NCBI GenBank assembly: GCA_025677835.1
Contig: JAIXMR010000031.1
Coordinates: forward strand, 151,040 to 215,039
Length of the DNA: 64,000 bases
DNA from: Sporodiniella umbellata
Taxonomy: Eukaryota; Mucoromycota; Mucoromycetes; Mucorales; Rhizopodaceae
Direction of reading: 5' to 3'
Part shown: one piece after another, positions 1-12,885 of the stretch
Layout: each line of letters begins with the position of its first letter
Position numbering within the stretch: the stretch's first letter is position 1
Made by a program: the position numbers and the translations under genes
Notes under the pieces: model-generated
Database searches by the model: none
Told to the model about the DNA's origin: nothing
The model's input: the letters and a program-made list of their open reading frames with translations, nothing else

Positions 1-2035
1 TGAGCTCTTTCCTCTACTGACTTTTAAATCTAAGCCTAACAGACCCAATTGTACTTTTTATAGGTATAATTGCTGTTTTTTAATTTTTAGAGCCTACACT
101 ATTAGAAGTCTTAGTTTTGCTCAGATTGTCTCAATAATAATAAATGTAATGCTAACCAGAAAAGAAAAGACAATCTTGATAGAAGGCATAGTCTTTTCAT
201 ATTGATAGACGGTTTGGGGACATCAACGGTGGTTCCTTTTATTCCGTTGAAAAAACCGACTAGCCAAGAGATATTGACAGAATGATACTCGCTTTTTGTA
301 TTAACATAAGACTTTTACTAGGTTCTTTGAACATGTTTTGATTATTTTTAGTATATCTCTATTTGTATTTTTAACACTGTCCCGCCAATTGCTTCATAAA
401 AAGTGATTCAACTTTATACATATTTTTTGTAGCATGTTTTTAACCCATCGCCGAATAGGAATACGCCTTTGACTAGATAGTAGTCTAAACAAAACCAAAC
501 AAATAAAAAAAACGCGATCTGACCAAGAAAGTCCGAATTGTTTTAAACACAAATAAACTTTTTTTTTTCCTTTTGCATGAATTTAGCGTCTGGGTGCTGC
601 AAAGAATAAGCCTTTTTATCGCCAGCTTGTTTATTCTATGATTCTTATTAAATGTAGCAAAATTTAAAAAAAATAAAAAATAAAAAATAAAGAATAAAAA
701 AGAGGGTTTTTTTTTGGTTGTGACAGACTGTGTTAGCTTATTATTGCCTTGAACCTTTTTAAGAAAATACAATGAATGGCACATGGAAAGTAAACATTAC
801 ACAAATTGAAAATTTTGGCGGGCGTTGCTAGACTCACGATTTACAAACATTCATTCGTGTAACAGCAAAAGTATAAATTATTTGCCAAAGTCCAACCAAT
901 TTCGCTGGGTTAAAAGACAAACCATTGGTTCCTAAAGAAGCTCAAAGGTTGGGTATAAACATATGGAAGAACGCATGAAAATTAGTATTTCAAAAACAAA
1001 TAAAAACAGAAAACATAGAAGAAACGTATAGGTAACGTAGTATGAAATCCTTCCGTAGATATGTGCTATAGACACGCTACCTGTCTGAGGTCTTTTTAAG
1101 TTTTTGACATCTCCACAGTTTTTCTTTAAAAAGCAACGTTTGTACTCGAATTTAATTTTGTTTTTTTGACAAGTATTTTGTCACTCATTGACTGACATTT
1201 CTGTACCTGAATATGTAACATATGACCTTTTTTTTTTTTTTTTTTTTTTTTTTGTAGTTTATATCTTTATTTACAAAGTTACTCAAAATACCTGAACGGA
1301 GTGTCGCTTTGTATACTGTTCAACAACAGGCCGAAAGGAAAGTTCATATGTTGAGTTGGGTTATTTTTTTTTGTTTTTAAGTGTTTGTAGCCAAACTGAT
1401 AAAGCAAAGTAGACAAGGAACAGTGTGTTGTATTGAACTTTGCTTTTTACTCGAGTGGTATAATTCGTGTATCCTTTTTTATTAGATGAAAAGTTTATTT
1501 CCCCGCGTCGTTTAAGATAATTTGGGTAGTATTTGCTCAAGCTAAAGTATTTTCAGTTGAACATAAAGCTTTACTGTCTCATTTCAAGATACTTATAAGC
1601 ATACAAAACCGTTTTCATAGAAACAGTCTGCTCTACATTTAAGAGCTCACTGAAATAGAAAAAAAATAGATGGGGTTTCGGCTACATCCGACAACTAACA
1701 TGAAACCTAAAAAAAGATTACTTCTCCTTCCTGATCTCAAGCTCATACGATCCAAAAAACAAACATTTGGTATATGAACAAGTGAACAAAATTAACGTGT
1801 AGATATAGTAATATATACATGTACACAGCTTTTACCATGCTTTGTATCAGCATGTTTACCCTTAGAAGTAGGCGGATTATCTACCTTTAGTGTTAATTGT
1901 ACAACTCAATACACTTTGTGCAACTGAAGAGTTATGAATTCTTGTTCTTTTAAATCAGTAAAAGTAGACGTTAGTTTTTTGGGTATCCAGACAGCTACAT
2001 TTTTAAGAAAGACCTCAAAAGGGCTCCCAAGCAGA

Positions 2036-2067
<32 letters not shown>

Positions 2068-3356
2068 GGTGATGTAGCTGGGTATACGTGTAGTGTTTTG
2101 CAACGATAAAATGGGTATTTCTATATTAAATATAGCAGGGAACAATGAATAGGGTCTGACGCAGTGTGTCTCGGTTTACTAGCTTAAATACGAGATTTTG
2201 ATGACGATTTGACTTTTTATATAAAAAAGATATCGTCAGCTTCTACTTGCGGGTTTTTATTATTGTAGATTGTACATCTACTTTATTCAATACATATTCA
2301 CAGGTAGTTAATTAACAACAATCCAAGCGCTGTTTTTTTTTTAAAAAAAAAATCAGCAAATGCATATCACCCTTATTTTTCACTACTAAAGTTAGCTGCT
2401 TCTCCAATTGTCAATACAAAGCCAGGCTCCGAAAGACATTACAGGGGCGCTCCAAGTTTGACTCCGTAGGTTGGTAATGTTTATCCAAACAAGGGACAAA
2501 AGATAGGAGCTTGAAATTCGTTCGTTGTAATTCAAGGTTGAATAAAAAAAAACTACTTTTATTTTCAACACAAGCGTGGAAATGATTGGAGTTTCGTTTT
2601 TTTTTTTTGTCGCTCCACTGAAATTGAAGCAAGCAAAGAAAATAAAGTAGTATAAAAGCTCAGACATCCTATTAGAGAAATAGGTTTGTAACCCGGAGTT
2701 TGCAAATGGTTTGGTCTAAATCAAGGTCAATGTTTATTGGACAATCGTTTTGGTTAAAGCAGCACTAGGAGGTGAAATCCCATGTCATTGTTCATATCTT
2801 GAAAAACTCCATTCTCAAATCGCGCTTTGCTACCCTTATGCGTTCTTTATAAACTGAGAAACGATCGAACGCTATCTTGGAGCAGGTCCAAGAAAGACAG
2901 AGAGGGTGTAAATGACACTTCTCTCCGCCCTTCAATAGGCTCTGATTGTGTAATGCTTGAAATCTAAATAGCGTGCGACGGCGTCGCTATCCTTACGAAT
3001 TAAGAATTCAAGTCCAGATCAGTGAAAGTTTGTAAATGCAAACATATCGCTTTTGACACAAAACAAGGATCCAAAGCTTTGTAGCAATTTTATTTTTAAA
3101 AATGTTGCCATAGTTAAAAGCAGCCTATTTATCCAAGTTGTGCCAATATGTTATGTGCCATTCTTGTTTTTAGTTTGTGTTTCTCTATTTGAAAATGTTC
3201 CCCACGTAGACTAACAAATAGAATATCGTTCATTCAAAAGTGGCATATTGAAATGGGGCGGGGATTCTTTTTTCTTTATAAAAAGGCTGTTATTTTAGAG
3301 TTTTTCTTTTCAGTAAATCTTTATCTTACACTATAAACTCTATATTTTATAACACT
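1..3356. other. Gene-free AT-rich stretch
   Basis: I find no ORF with conserved character here. The open frames of up to 99 codons are low-complexity Phe/Lys-rich reads of T/A runs. The stretch has long T homopolymers near 1228-1253 and 2039-2067, a T10-A10 palindromic tract at 2333-2352, and a few moderately GC-richer patches (2420-2530, 2890-2990) without a readable product. The final 100 bp form the promoter of the zinc-finger gene that follows. Confidence 0.7.
3255..3286 (+). promoter_or_regulatory. GC-box-like motif and TATA box of the zinc-finger gene
   Basis: A GGGGCGGGGA motif (3255-3264) is followed by TATAAAAAGG (3277-3286). The TATA lies about 70 bp upstream of the ATG at 3357, a spacing suited to a core promoter with a short leader. 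This is sequence evidence only. Confidence 0.5.
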
Positions 3357-4496
3357 ATGCCCGTGCCCTCTGAACAACTATCTTCTCTCAGACGTATGAG
3401 TACCCTCAACATCCCCAAGCAAGATATAAATTTTGAGTAAGCATAACACCGAGATCTAAACACTCGTTTTCTAACGCGCCTTTATAGTACCTACGACTTT
3501 CAACTCTGTAATCCCCAAAATGACATAAAGGACGCTTTTGAGTCAAAGGACCTCGAAGCCTCTTTCTGCCGCGATTTTGCTTGCTGCGGCCTTGTTCTTG
3601 ACGACTTACATGAGCTGCTTCAACATTACGAAGAATGCCATGTTTGCTTAGACGACGACGACAGCAGTATGTTTGACAGCGAGACTGATTCTTGGTCTTC
3701 ACTGTCTTATTCTCCTATTGAAGATTCATTCCCAGTCGATTTTGGTGAGCCAAAGATCGAATGCATTGATGCGCTCAAGAAAAAGACAAACGCCTGTCTT
3801 TCCGATTTCTATAAATCTGGAAGTTGCTCTCTATCTGATGATGATGAAGGGGATGACCCAAAGAAAATGGTAGGCAAGAAAAGGTCTTTTGGCCAAATGA
3901 ACGGCACAAATGCTTTAGAGCTTTTGACACAGTCGGCCATAAAAAAGTTGGCTTCAATCTCCCCTTTTGGTAATCACTCTGAAACAAACGCTGCGTTGAT
4001 CAACGATGAAAGTTTCCTTGCACAAGCCGGAGCTTTATTAGCTAGTGCTAACTCTAGTAAGCAATAGTCTAATTTTGATTGTTGTGTACTTACGTTTTTT
4101 TTTTTTTTTTTAGGTTCTCAAGCTGACAAGCCTTACAAATGCCCCGTAGTGGGCTGCGATAAAGCTTATAAAAACCCCAACGGGCTCAAATATCACAACC
4201 AACATGGTCATTGTAGTCTATCGGATAGCGACAATGAAAGCATTGCTTCTAAGCCATATCAATGTACCATTGGTGATTGTGGAAAGCGCTATAAAAACCT
4301 AAACGGTTTAAAATACCATATTGAGCACTCCCATATGGCAGCTCTTAGTCAAACGTTAGCCACCTTTGGTTCTTCTCTATTTTCTTCTCCAGCCCCTTTG
4401 CCCGAAGCCATGGACTCAAATTCATATTCGCCAATGTTGGGCGCTGAACCTATCACATTCAACATCGAAAACCCATCTATAGCCCCTTTAATCTAA
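3357..4496 (+). CDS. C2H2 zinc-finger transcription factor, Sfp1/JAZF1-like
   Basis: A 343-residue protein from three exons (3357-3436, 3488-4056, 4114-4496). The first intron is 51 bp; the second has a T16 polypyrimidine tract. Exon 2 encodes an N-terminal atypical zinc finger with CCGLVLDDLHELLQHYEECH, the form found in fungal Sfp1-type factors. Exon 3 encodes two similar fingers, each with the signature KPY-C-x4-C-x-K-x-YKN-x-NGLKYH (CDKAYKNPNGLKYH and CGKRYKNLNGLKYH). An acidic D/E-rich middle (around residue 110-150) may be an activation region. Sfp1 in yeast controls ribosome biogenesis genes and cell size; that function is inferred from the family. The start is the first ATG after the TATA box and gives a continuous frame through both introns. 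Confidence 0.88.
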
Positions 4497-5498
4497 AAAA
4501 AAATCCGTTGTTCATTTGCTCCATCCAATTCCTTTGTAAAATTTAATTTGGCCATTTCCTCCCTGTCGTAAAAATACCACAGTGTTTGTATAAAAAGAAA
4601 ATATATTTGTATAGTACAAAATAAATAAAAAAAATTACACTATCCATCGTCACTGCTATTGGCTTTTTCAATCACAAACTTCATTATGAAGCACTTTATG
4701 CCTCTTGAAAAATAATCAACCCGTTATTTAAAATGGTTAGCTCATTGTGCTGACCATAAAAAAGTATTGAGAGTTCGATAAAAACTCAAAAGAAACGGAA
4801 TTTCCCTTTTAGGGCAAAACGCCCTTGGCAGAATTCTTGTAGGCACCAAAAAAAAAAAAAACCCTGGGACAACATCTGCCTATTGCTATCCAGACAAACC
4901 ATCCTGGAGCTGAGTACGGGACCCAATGGATTGCTTATCTGTAACGAGAGAATTCCGTACACTCCAAAAAAAAAGAGAACCAATAAAAGAAAACAAAAGC
5001 TGGAATAAAATAAAATTGCTTGTTGGCAACGAAGACCACGATATACATAAGCCAAAAAAAAAAAAAAATGAAGGGGAAGGAAGATTCTCCTTTTACTATT
5101 TCTTTTTCTGTAATCCAAATATAAAATTATTTCAATTGCAAATGTTTTAGTGTGCCTGTAATGTCATACAAGCTAATTGCTTTACAATGAGCAGCAATAG
5201 GCATTCACATTTATATACCGCCCTATGTACTGTTATTGTTCTTATACATACCAGCGCCCTGACAATTATCAAAGGCGCTTGATGTTCAAACGTGGGCAGT
5301 GAATGTAGATCTTGTTTGCAGCTGAGTTGCACAGCAAATAACTTTCGTACTACATTTCGTAACTCATTTCAATATACCAAAAATATGAACTCTCCTCGCC
5401 CCGTAAAGCTTTTCTTTCCTTTTAACCTTTTACAATCATTAAAGCCTTTGCACCCTTTCCTATTGTTCATTTTCTTACCACTCCTTTCAATCTAAAAA
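4497..5498. other. Intergenic region
   Basis: The 3' flank of the zinc-finger gene and the promoter of the SH3 membrane protein. It contains several A/T homopolymers and no conserved ORF. The open frames on both strands at 4786-5150 read through A-runs and look like noise. Confidence 0.65.
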
Positions 5499-6725
5499 AT
5501 GTACAATACTAAAGCTTTTTCTTCGCTCACTCTTGCTGGAATTGTCACAACAGCTAATGCTCTATGGGTGCCCGAGAAAAGAGCCATTACTTTTCAGAAT
5601 GCTGAACAAAGTAAACTCATAAAATTTTGTGTATCTTTTTTTAACTTGCAGCTATTCTTTGTCAATTGAATAGGCGGCCAAGAAGATCCAAAGAAAACTA
5701 CTCATTCAGAAAAGAAAACCACCACTGACTCAACTCCTCATACAACAAACAGTTCAGCAAAAAAAACTAAAACTGCCAGCGCTTCTGCAACAAAGACATC
5801 AGGAGTTGAAAGCAATGTATTTAGCAATAGTAGCAACAGTGCTTCGGCAGTCACATCGAACAACACAAGCGATAGTTCTAGTACATCTACGCCTACACCC
5901 ACCATGCCTAGCGTTATGAGTCGCGGCGTTGTCACCCAGAGTGCTACGAGTAGTGCTCTTCCGTCGAGCTCAATAGCTGCTGATAAGAGCATTTCTGCTT
6001 CTTCTAGTTCATCTACGGGCGCCATTGCTGGCGGCGTTGTGGCTGCAGTGGCTATCATCGCCATTGGTTTGGCTGCTCTTTTGTTTGTTCGCAGAAAGAG
6101 AAGAAGGGAATTGAAGCAGAGTCGAGCTGCGCGTATGTCTACTCGCGCCGATCCGTACACTGAGGGCTACAGCGAGCCCAAGCCTTACACAGACTGCCAA
6201 AATCAACCCGTACACGATACCAATCCTGTAGCGTTAGCGCCTCCACCGCCCATGACAGCCGCCCCAACAAAAACAGTACCAGCAGTCATGAACGAAAAGG
6301 GAGATCAGACTAACCATGGCTTCTATGAACCAGGCATGACACAACACAAAGAGACGATCGAACAGCAACAGCAACAATACTATCAATCTCAGACATCTGT
6401 AGCTGACCCAGCACCTGCGGTTCCAGCTGTTGTTGTATCAGGTGAATCAAACCAAACGCCTTCACTTGGGACTTTTACGGTCATTGCTACCTACATACCT
6501 ACTTTAAGTGATGAGTTAGAAATAGAACCAGGAGACCGTATTGAGTTACTTGTAGAATATGACGATGGCTGGTGTCAGGGTATTAATATTACCAGGAACT
6601 ACGCTAAGGGCGTTTTCCCAAGACACTGCATCGACTATGCCACAGCACCCTCTGAAAAAAGTTCGATGAATGATGTAGAAAGAACCAAACGTGTTAGCTC
6701 TATGTATGTAACAGGACCAAACTAG
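5499..6725 (+). CDS. Single-pass membrane protein with cytoplasmic SH3 domain (Fus1-like architecture)
   Basis: A 387-residue protein from two exons (5499-5610, 5674-6725). It has a signal peptide (about residues 1-20, ending TANA). A Ser/Thr-rich, probably O-glycosylated ectodomain of roughly 130 residues follows. Next come one glycine/alanine-rich membrane span (GAIAGGVVAAVAIIAIGLAA), an Arg/Lys stop-transfer (RRKRRRELK) and a Pro/Gln-rich linker. The C-terminal SH3 domain carries ALYDY-like ATYIPTLSDELEI, the DDGWCQG block and GVFPRHCIDY. This is the layout of Fus1/Sho1-type fungal surface proteins that assemble signalling complexes at the membrane. The exact role is unknown. The 5' ATG is chosen because it supplies the signal peptide. 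Confidence 0.85.
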
Positions 6726-8963
6726 CGTTTTCTTTCTTTGATAATCTGTAAAATTGGTTTAATTCCAGCATTAAAAAAAATGTAAACAAGAGCCCTTAAT
6801 ATTAACAAACGATGTGTTATACTTTATTTTTCAATAAACCTTCCATATATATTTTTAGTCAGTTCATTTTTTGGTTATGTCAGCTTTTGTATGACAAGAC
6901 CTTCGCGTTTGTCGTAAACATCAAGTCGTGTCAATTTACGTCAGAATTCAATTATAGATCAATTATATATACTCATCTCCTCTCTAAAGTGAGCTTAGTT
7001 TTTTATGCTATTTTGTAGCAACTGCCTACTATTGACGCCTACAGAAATGACGGATGTTACGTAATGACGTAGTTATAATGTTCATGAGGGGGTTTGCATG
7101 ATACCGTTTGCTTGTTTTTTTTTCTTATTGGTATTGAAGTTGTCTAGAACGCTCTCTAACAATACCAATCCGGATTCCAGTATGTAATGATTCTTAAGAA
7201 AAATAATCATTCAATTACTAGGTTGCTATAGGACTTTTCAAGAGCATTTGAGCTCAGATTGCGCTTTACGTATTTACATTTAGATGCTGCTGCTTCCCGT
7301 TGCTACTTTTCGAGGCGCTGAAATTAACAAGTGTGCAGCGTTTCTTGTTTCTTTTTTAACGGGGCTTTAACTATCATTGTTCTTTTCTGGTCCAGGCAAG
7401 CTATATAAGAAAAGACATTCGCCTTCCTTGAAGCCTCCATCGCAATCAAGGCTGTAAATCGCCATCATAGCGTAGATTTTTCTTCTTTTATTTTCAATTG
7501 GGTTAAAACAGTAAACTTTGTGTTTGTTCCTTTTATCTTTCGACTAAGTAAAATATCGTGTCACTAAGTCTACCAAAATAGTGCTTTTTGAAGTAGCATA
7601 ACGTTGTTTGGTCTTAGTCTTGGTAATACAGCTATTCCATCAAAGCTATATATTTTTTTATAGCCGGTGATTGGAAAACTCTTGAGCGCAAGGTGATGCT
7701 TTGTTACAAATGGAGTACCTTGTATGAGCTTGTATGTAAGCCCTCTATTAGTTTGACAAAAAAAAAGATTTTCAACAACCCTTTTGTTTCTGTTAGCAGC
7801 TTTCTTTTGTATGTTATAGCAAGTAGCCTAGTTATTGCTGATTGTGAGCTTTTCAAATCCGTTCAGCTGTATTCTGGGTCTTTCTGCAGATACTACAACA
7901 CATTTCGAGGTCTCTGCTTTTTTAAACTTCCTCTGCAACTCACAAAACGTCTAAGTTTGTTTTTCGATACACCCCATATATCTTATATCCGACTTTTGCT
8001 CCAAAAAACTGCACGTTCTTTTACACGCCATCCTTCCCCCTATAACCAGATGGTTTTTGAGCATCTAGGAGCCATTTTCCATTTAGGTTTTAAAAACATC
8101 ATTGGCCAACAGAAACTCTATTTCTATTTTAAACCCAGGGTATTCCTAATTTTACTCTGTTTAAACCTAAAGTCGATGTAATTCCTGTATCAAAAAATCA
8201 TAAAATATGCCAAAAGCGAACGAAAACTTGTTTTAAAGTTTGAATAGACACCCTATTTCTTGTTCTATAGATTTTTTTTATAGAGTATAAAGGAAGGGGA
8301 TCATCGACTACAAAAAAAAAAAACCTTCTAGTCACAACAAGATGTCCACAAAACGCGATCTAAAGTCTTACCTACGAAAAGTTATTGACTGAATTGTCGT
8401 TGTTTAAAGCGATAGCCGACTTATTTTATATTATAAAATTTGTCAATTACAGCCCAATAAAAAGTGGCAAATACTTCCTGTAGATGTATCTAGCTGAATG
8501 AGCCGTTGGAAATGCTTTACTTTACATTTTCTGTATATGTCCTCTCAACTCAAAAAGGAGTTTTTTCTCAAGAAATCCTACACTTAAAAGCCGTTAAAAT
8601 TGAACAAATAAAGATTAGCAGTCTTTACTGTACTCTATATATGGAAAGTGTAGTGCACCCATACCTTCCGCCATACCCTCATAACACTACGCTACCTTTC
8701 AAGCGTACATACAGAGATAGCCAGCCCCATATATACTCATAACCGATTTATCTGATTTTATGGTGGTATAGAAACGATCATCAAATAATGAACACGTGAA
8801 TGATGCACTTCACAAAGAAAATTTATTTATTGAAGTGAAGATGGTGTATCTTGTAAATTGCAATTAACAAATATTATCAAACAATTAATTTTCTATATTT
8901 GGTGATATATCTTGATGTTTTTAACGCAAATCTTTTTTTTTTTATTTTTTTCTTTTCCAAATT
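6726..8963. other. 2.2-kb intergenic region with possible promoter elements and one unsupported ORF
   Basis: No recognisable gene. There is a cluster of bZIP-type motifs at 7033-7072, a TATATAAG at 7402-7409, and an open frame of 161 codons from the ATG at 7696 to 8181. That frame is Phe/Leu/Ser-rich, matches no family I know, and could be chance in AT-rich DNA. Poly(T) precedes the hydrolase start. Confidence 0.55.
7033..7072. promoter_or_regulatory. Cluster of bZIP/CRE-like sites
   Basis: Within 40 bp lie TGACGCC, TGACGG, the palindrome TTACGTAA and TGACGTAG. These resemble ATF/CREB and C/EBP/PAR-type binding sites. No adjacent gene is certain; the nearest supported start codon downstream is at 8964. 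Confidence 0.35.
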
Positions 8964-10304
8964 ATGGCATCCCAGCCCATGCCACCACTAATCAGCTCAC
9001 AGTCAACACCTATTTCTACGCAAAGTAAGCTTGACAGAACATCTTTAGTCAATGAAAGAAACAAATCAAGCGATTTTGCTCATCCGCCACTACCGCCACC
9101 ACCCATCTCTTTGAAAGGCCCATCTACAGGGAAACCTCGTGTAAATACTTTAAGAGAATCTCGACTTCATCAAACATTCGAGTTTAAAGGGCATTCAAAT
9201 GGACAGCTAAAATCTCATAGTGTTGGCTATGCGGAGTATGGCCCTAAGCACGGACATCCGGTTTTTGTTATAGGAGGATATGGGTGTACTCGGCTTGTTG
9301 GTATCATGTTTGAGGAAATTGCCTATAGATATGGACTTAGAACTATCTGGCCTGAACGTCCTGGGTAAAGATAAAAAAAAAAAAAAAAAAAAAACTCTGT
9401 GTACATATGCACATCCAAAGTACCACCTATCAAAAATGACTTCCTTTCTCTTTCTTTTGATTACTCTATATACATACATTATTTTTGTAGATACGGGCTA
9501 AGCGATGAATGCAGTTCTCAAAAAATCACTGCTTTGGAGTGGGCAGATGTAATCATTCAGTTATCGGATCACTTGGGGGTTTCAAAGTTTGGAATGATTG
9601 CCCAATCCGTGGGTAGTGTTTTTGCGTTGGCTATAGCACACCGATTTAAAGAGCGTATCGTGGCTCCTATATACCTTATATCACCTTGGATGTCAGCGCA
9701 TGCCGCCAATACGTTCAAGTGGACACGGAGGCTGCCAGCTGCCTTAGTTGCCAAAACCATTTCGTTGGCTCTAGACGTTATGTGGATATTCAACAACAAA
9801 CCAAATAAAACAGAACAGAGCAATAAAGGCGTACAACCATCGTCGGTAAGAAAGTCTCAAAGGCGAACTATGATCGCTTACGAAGAAGATGAGCTGCTGG
9901 CTTCCTTGGATAGCGAACCGCTAGATTTACCCACTGACTTTCCTACTCACAGGCCTCTACGGCATTTTGTTCGGCCGCAGCACATGTCACTGTATCTAGC
10001 TATGAACCAAAAACGTATGTCCGAGCCTTATAACCAGGGACAACTATGTGATATCATGGTAGCTTTAGAAAAATATCATTTATTTGGATTTAACTATTCA
10101 GATATTGATGTGTCTGTATCAGCTGTGTGGGGGGATCAGGATAGCCTTATTCCTTTGAAAGCGATAGAAGCACTAGCTAATAGTTTACACGACTTTAGAC
10201 TGAAAATATTAGAAAGCGAAAGCCATGATCTAGTATGGAAAGAGGGTGTAATGGAATGGGCAATGCGCGGTATTTCCGAAAGATGGAAATTCGAAAGTTT
10301 ATAA
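8964..10304 (+). CDS. Alpha/beta-hydrolase fold protein
   Basis: A 404-residue protein from two exons (8964-9364, 9491-10304). The 126-bp intron splits the codon inside ERPGYGLSD, a strand-loop block typical of the fold. The N-terminal 60 residues are Pro/Ser-rich and probably disordered. Fold landmarks are the VIGGYGC turn (oxyanion-hole region), the nucleophile-elbow-like IAQSVGSVFAL (Ser in the G/Q-x-S-x-G position, though the first Gly is replaced by Gln), the acid region VWGDQDSLIP and the C-terminal His block ESESHDLVW. Substrate is unknown. An insertion of about 100 residues between core strands resembles a lid. Confidence 0.8.
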
Positions 10305-10392
10305 GCTCGGTCGCACGTGTAAAAATGACATGCTTGTACTATAAAATATACTTATTTATCTATACTTAATACTACTATAAAAAATAAACCCT

Positions 10393-10997
10393 TTAATTTT
10401 TGGCTAATTCAGCATGTTTTTTGATGAATTCTGGAATTTTGGCGGGCTGGACGCCAACAAAAGTATCGACAACTTTTCCTTCGTAAAAAGCAGAAACTGT
10501 GGGTAAAGCCGCAACCTTTTTTTTTAAAAACAAAAAAGATATTAGTCCTTTCCTTGTGTATTACTTTCCATGCTTCCCAAGAGAAAGTAGTACCTTAAAT
10601 TCGCTGGCAATTTCTTGACAGTCGTCCACATTGACTTTGACCAAAGTTACCTCAGGGTTTGAAGCAACAACCTTGGACAACATTGGGGCTAAAACTTTAC
10701 AGGGTCCACACCAACTATCCATATTAGTCTTTACACTGGCAATTATTCTGATTTACTCTGCATAAAAGTCTACAATAACAGGGTGATCGGCATTTCTGAC
10801 AAGTTTTCCAAACGTTTCCGCGTTAGCTTCAATAGTCTTTCCTGTCAAACGAGGCTGAGCAACGTGAAAGGAGCGAGCGACTTTTTGTAATAAAAACCAA
10901 ATGAAAACGGTGAGATAATTTAATGGCCTTCCATGAGATTATTCGTTTATTTTTTACATTGTCTAGCAGGGGTGGCAAATTTACGAAGAGAGTTCAT
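10393..10997 (-). CDS. Mitochondrial thioredoxin
   Basis: A 135-residue protein from four exons (10968-region exon 10958-10997, then 10757-10880, 10594-10714, 10393-10515); the summed exons stay in frame. The N-terminus is a mitochondrial presequence (MNSLRKFATPARQ, ARSFHVAQPRL: basic, hydroxylated, no acids). The redox site DFYADWCGPCK is split by a 42-bp intron just before Trp. Downstream are the cis-Pro block ALPTVSAFYEGK and the terminal helix. It reduces protein disulfides in the matrix. It converges on the hydrolase, with 88 bp between stop codons. Confidence 0.92.
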
Positions 10998-11927
10998 TAT
11001 TGAGAAATAAAAAAAAAGCACCAGCATACAGTTTAGCCTAGGCTGTTCACTGAGATTGAAAAGCTTCAATAGTCAATCCTACTAATTTTAGACCTATTGT
11101 GAAAGGTAAAGGCTTTTCGTAAAGTATACTCTCAAGCACACCATGCCTCAGCAATCAGCCTTTCATGGTAGCTTTTTTTTTTTTGAAAAAGGTCTTGAGC
11201 TTCATTCAACAAAACGCCGTTTCTCGTTTAACATAGGAACATTTTCGACATCTGCAACTCATACATAATGTCTTCTCATCAAAATATGGGATGTATCCAG
11301 ATTAAATTAGACTCTAGAACTCCTATAATTGTATTTTTAAATCAATATCTGTAGCAGTTTTTTTTTTTTTTTTTTTTTTGGATTCAAGTATATTGAAAAT
11401 TTACTTAGTTAGGTCGTTGAGCTGTCCATGTATGGCATAAAGTACTTTGAATATGTATGTATCGAGCTTTGTCTCTTCTGTACACTAACAACTATATGAT
11501 ACCACATTGCATAATGCGCTTGATATATTTAGTTGAATCAAAAGCTCAGTAGCTCAAAGAGCCAAGTGATTGTAATATTTTTCTAATTCATTTTTGTTTT
11601 CAAATGCATCTCCAAGTAAATAGCAGCTATCATTGTAGACACACGAGAAAACCAATAGCCTTTCAATTTAGATGTCTGTTTGAATCGAAGAAAGACACTA
11701 GTCCGTCCTGCTTTTTTTCTTTTTCTTTTTTTTTTTTTTTTTTTTTTTGTAAATTGTAAAAGACGTGTCTCAAATTAAATAGAAAGAGCTAAATACAAGA
11801 TGTTTTTGAAACTATACTTTTTTATAAGCAAAAAGCACTGCCACAACGGTCAGGGTATTAGTGTATTGGTAATGTGTTTAGGTATAATTATAAGGAATAT
11901 GTGATAAAATTATATACATTTGCCGTA
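10998..11927. other. Intergenic region
   Basis: No supported gene. It contains T homopolymers around 11360-11380 and 11729-11748. It lies upstream of the thioredoxin and downstream of the ING gene (both minus strand). Confidence 0.65.
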
Positions 11928-12885
11928 CTAATCATCCTCATCACTACTACTACTAGTACTTCGATCTGAGCTATCGCCATTATAGTCATATTGTTCTGGT
12001 TTACAGTCCTCACAATACCATTTTCCTGCAGGGGGTCCAACAAGCCCAACACACGGGTAATGGAACCATTCTCTTTCACACTACAAAAAGCAGTTAATAG
12101 ATGACTATTTCCAAAGTTTCAATCTACATTTTCGCTGTCGCAAGCAACCATGTCACCAAAAGATACTTGATTACAATAGCAATATAAAGGCTCATTTGTT
12201 TCTATATCTGAATTATTAGGGGTCCCTAGGTTGACACCAGGGGGCAAGCCAGGCCGGGAGGAATGATGTATTCTATTTATTTATTTTTAGTTACGACGCT
12301 TTTCTGTATATACAAACACTCGACTTACCTTTTTCGAGGCCTATCTGATAAAGAAGATATATGTCTTTTCTTATGACCCATTGGGCCCTTCCTTATCACT
12401 GCAGATCGCAACCAATCCGTTTCACTCATCCCTGTCTTTAATACTTGTGAATCAAGACGCTCAATGTGCCGTGATACAAGATCGTACATTTTCATCGCTA
12501 ATTCAATTTTTTGATCTTGTTTTTGCATTGCTGTTTTGAATTCTTTATCCAGTTGCGAACGAGCAGGTACCAAGTTAATGGAGCTTGGTAGCCTGCTTTG
12601 CTTAGCATAGACTTTTTTATTCTTTGTGTATGTTTCCCGGTACTCTATTTTTTTTTTTTTAAGAAAAAGGAAAAGAAAACACAACACATTCCTTCAAATC
12701 CTGAATTTACTTTGCAAGTCGTCATCCATCCTTCTCAATTCCTGCATGTTTTGGTCTATCTCGAAAGGAAGGTTTTGTAAACCTAACTCAGAACATTTAA
12801 TAACGGGGCCCTTCAAGTTGTTTTTGTTGCTCTTTATTTTACTTTCAATATAATCTTCAAAGACATCTGCAATAGAAAGACTCAT
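11928..12885 (-). CDS. ING-family chromatin protein with PHD finger
   Basis: A 262-residue protein from four exons (12711-12885, 12329-12644, 12128-12272, 11928-12080). The N-terminal ING domain reads YIESKI...[22 protein letters not shown] basic linker follows ([14 protein letters not shown]). The C-terminal PHD finger is complete: [19 protein letters not shown], then [12 protein letters not shown] and GKWYCEDC, giving the Cys4-His-Cys3 ligands. The end is a Ser/Asp tail. ING proteins (yeast Yng1, Yng2, Pho23) target histone acetyltransferase or deacetylase complexes to H3K4me3. Which of the three paralogs this is cannot be decided here. A 47-bp intron splits the PHD finger between Asn and Cys. 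Confidence 0.92.

Noticed and set aside
485..784. 99-codon minus-strand ORF
   Set aside because: Phe/Lys-rich translation of T/A runs with no domain, no splice partners and no promoter-like context.
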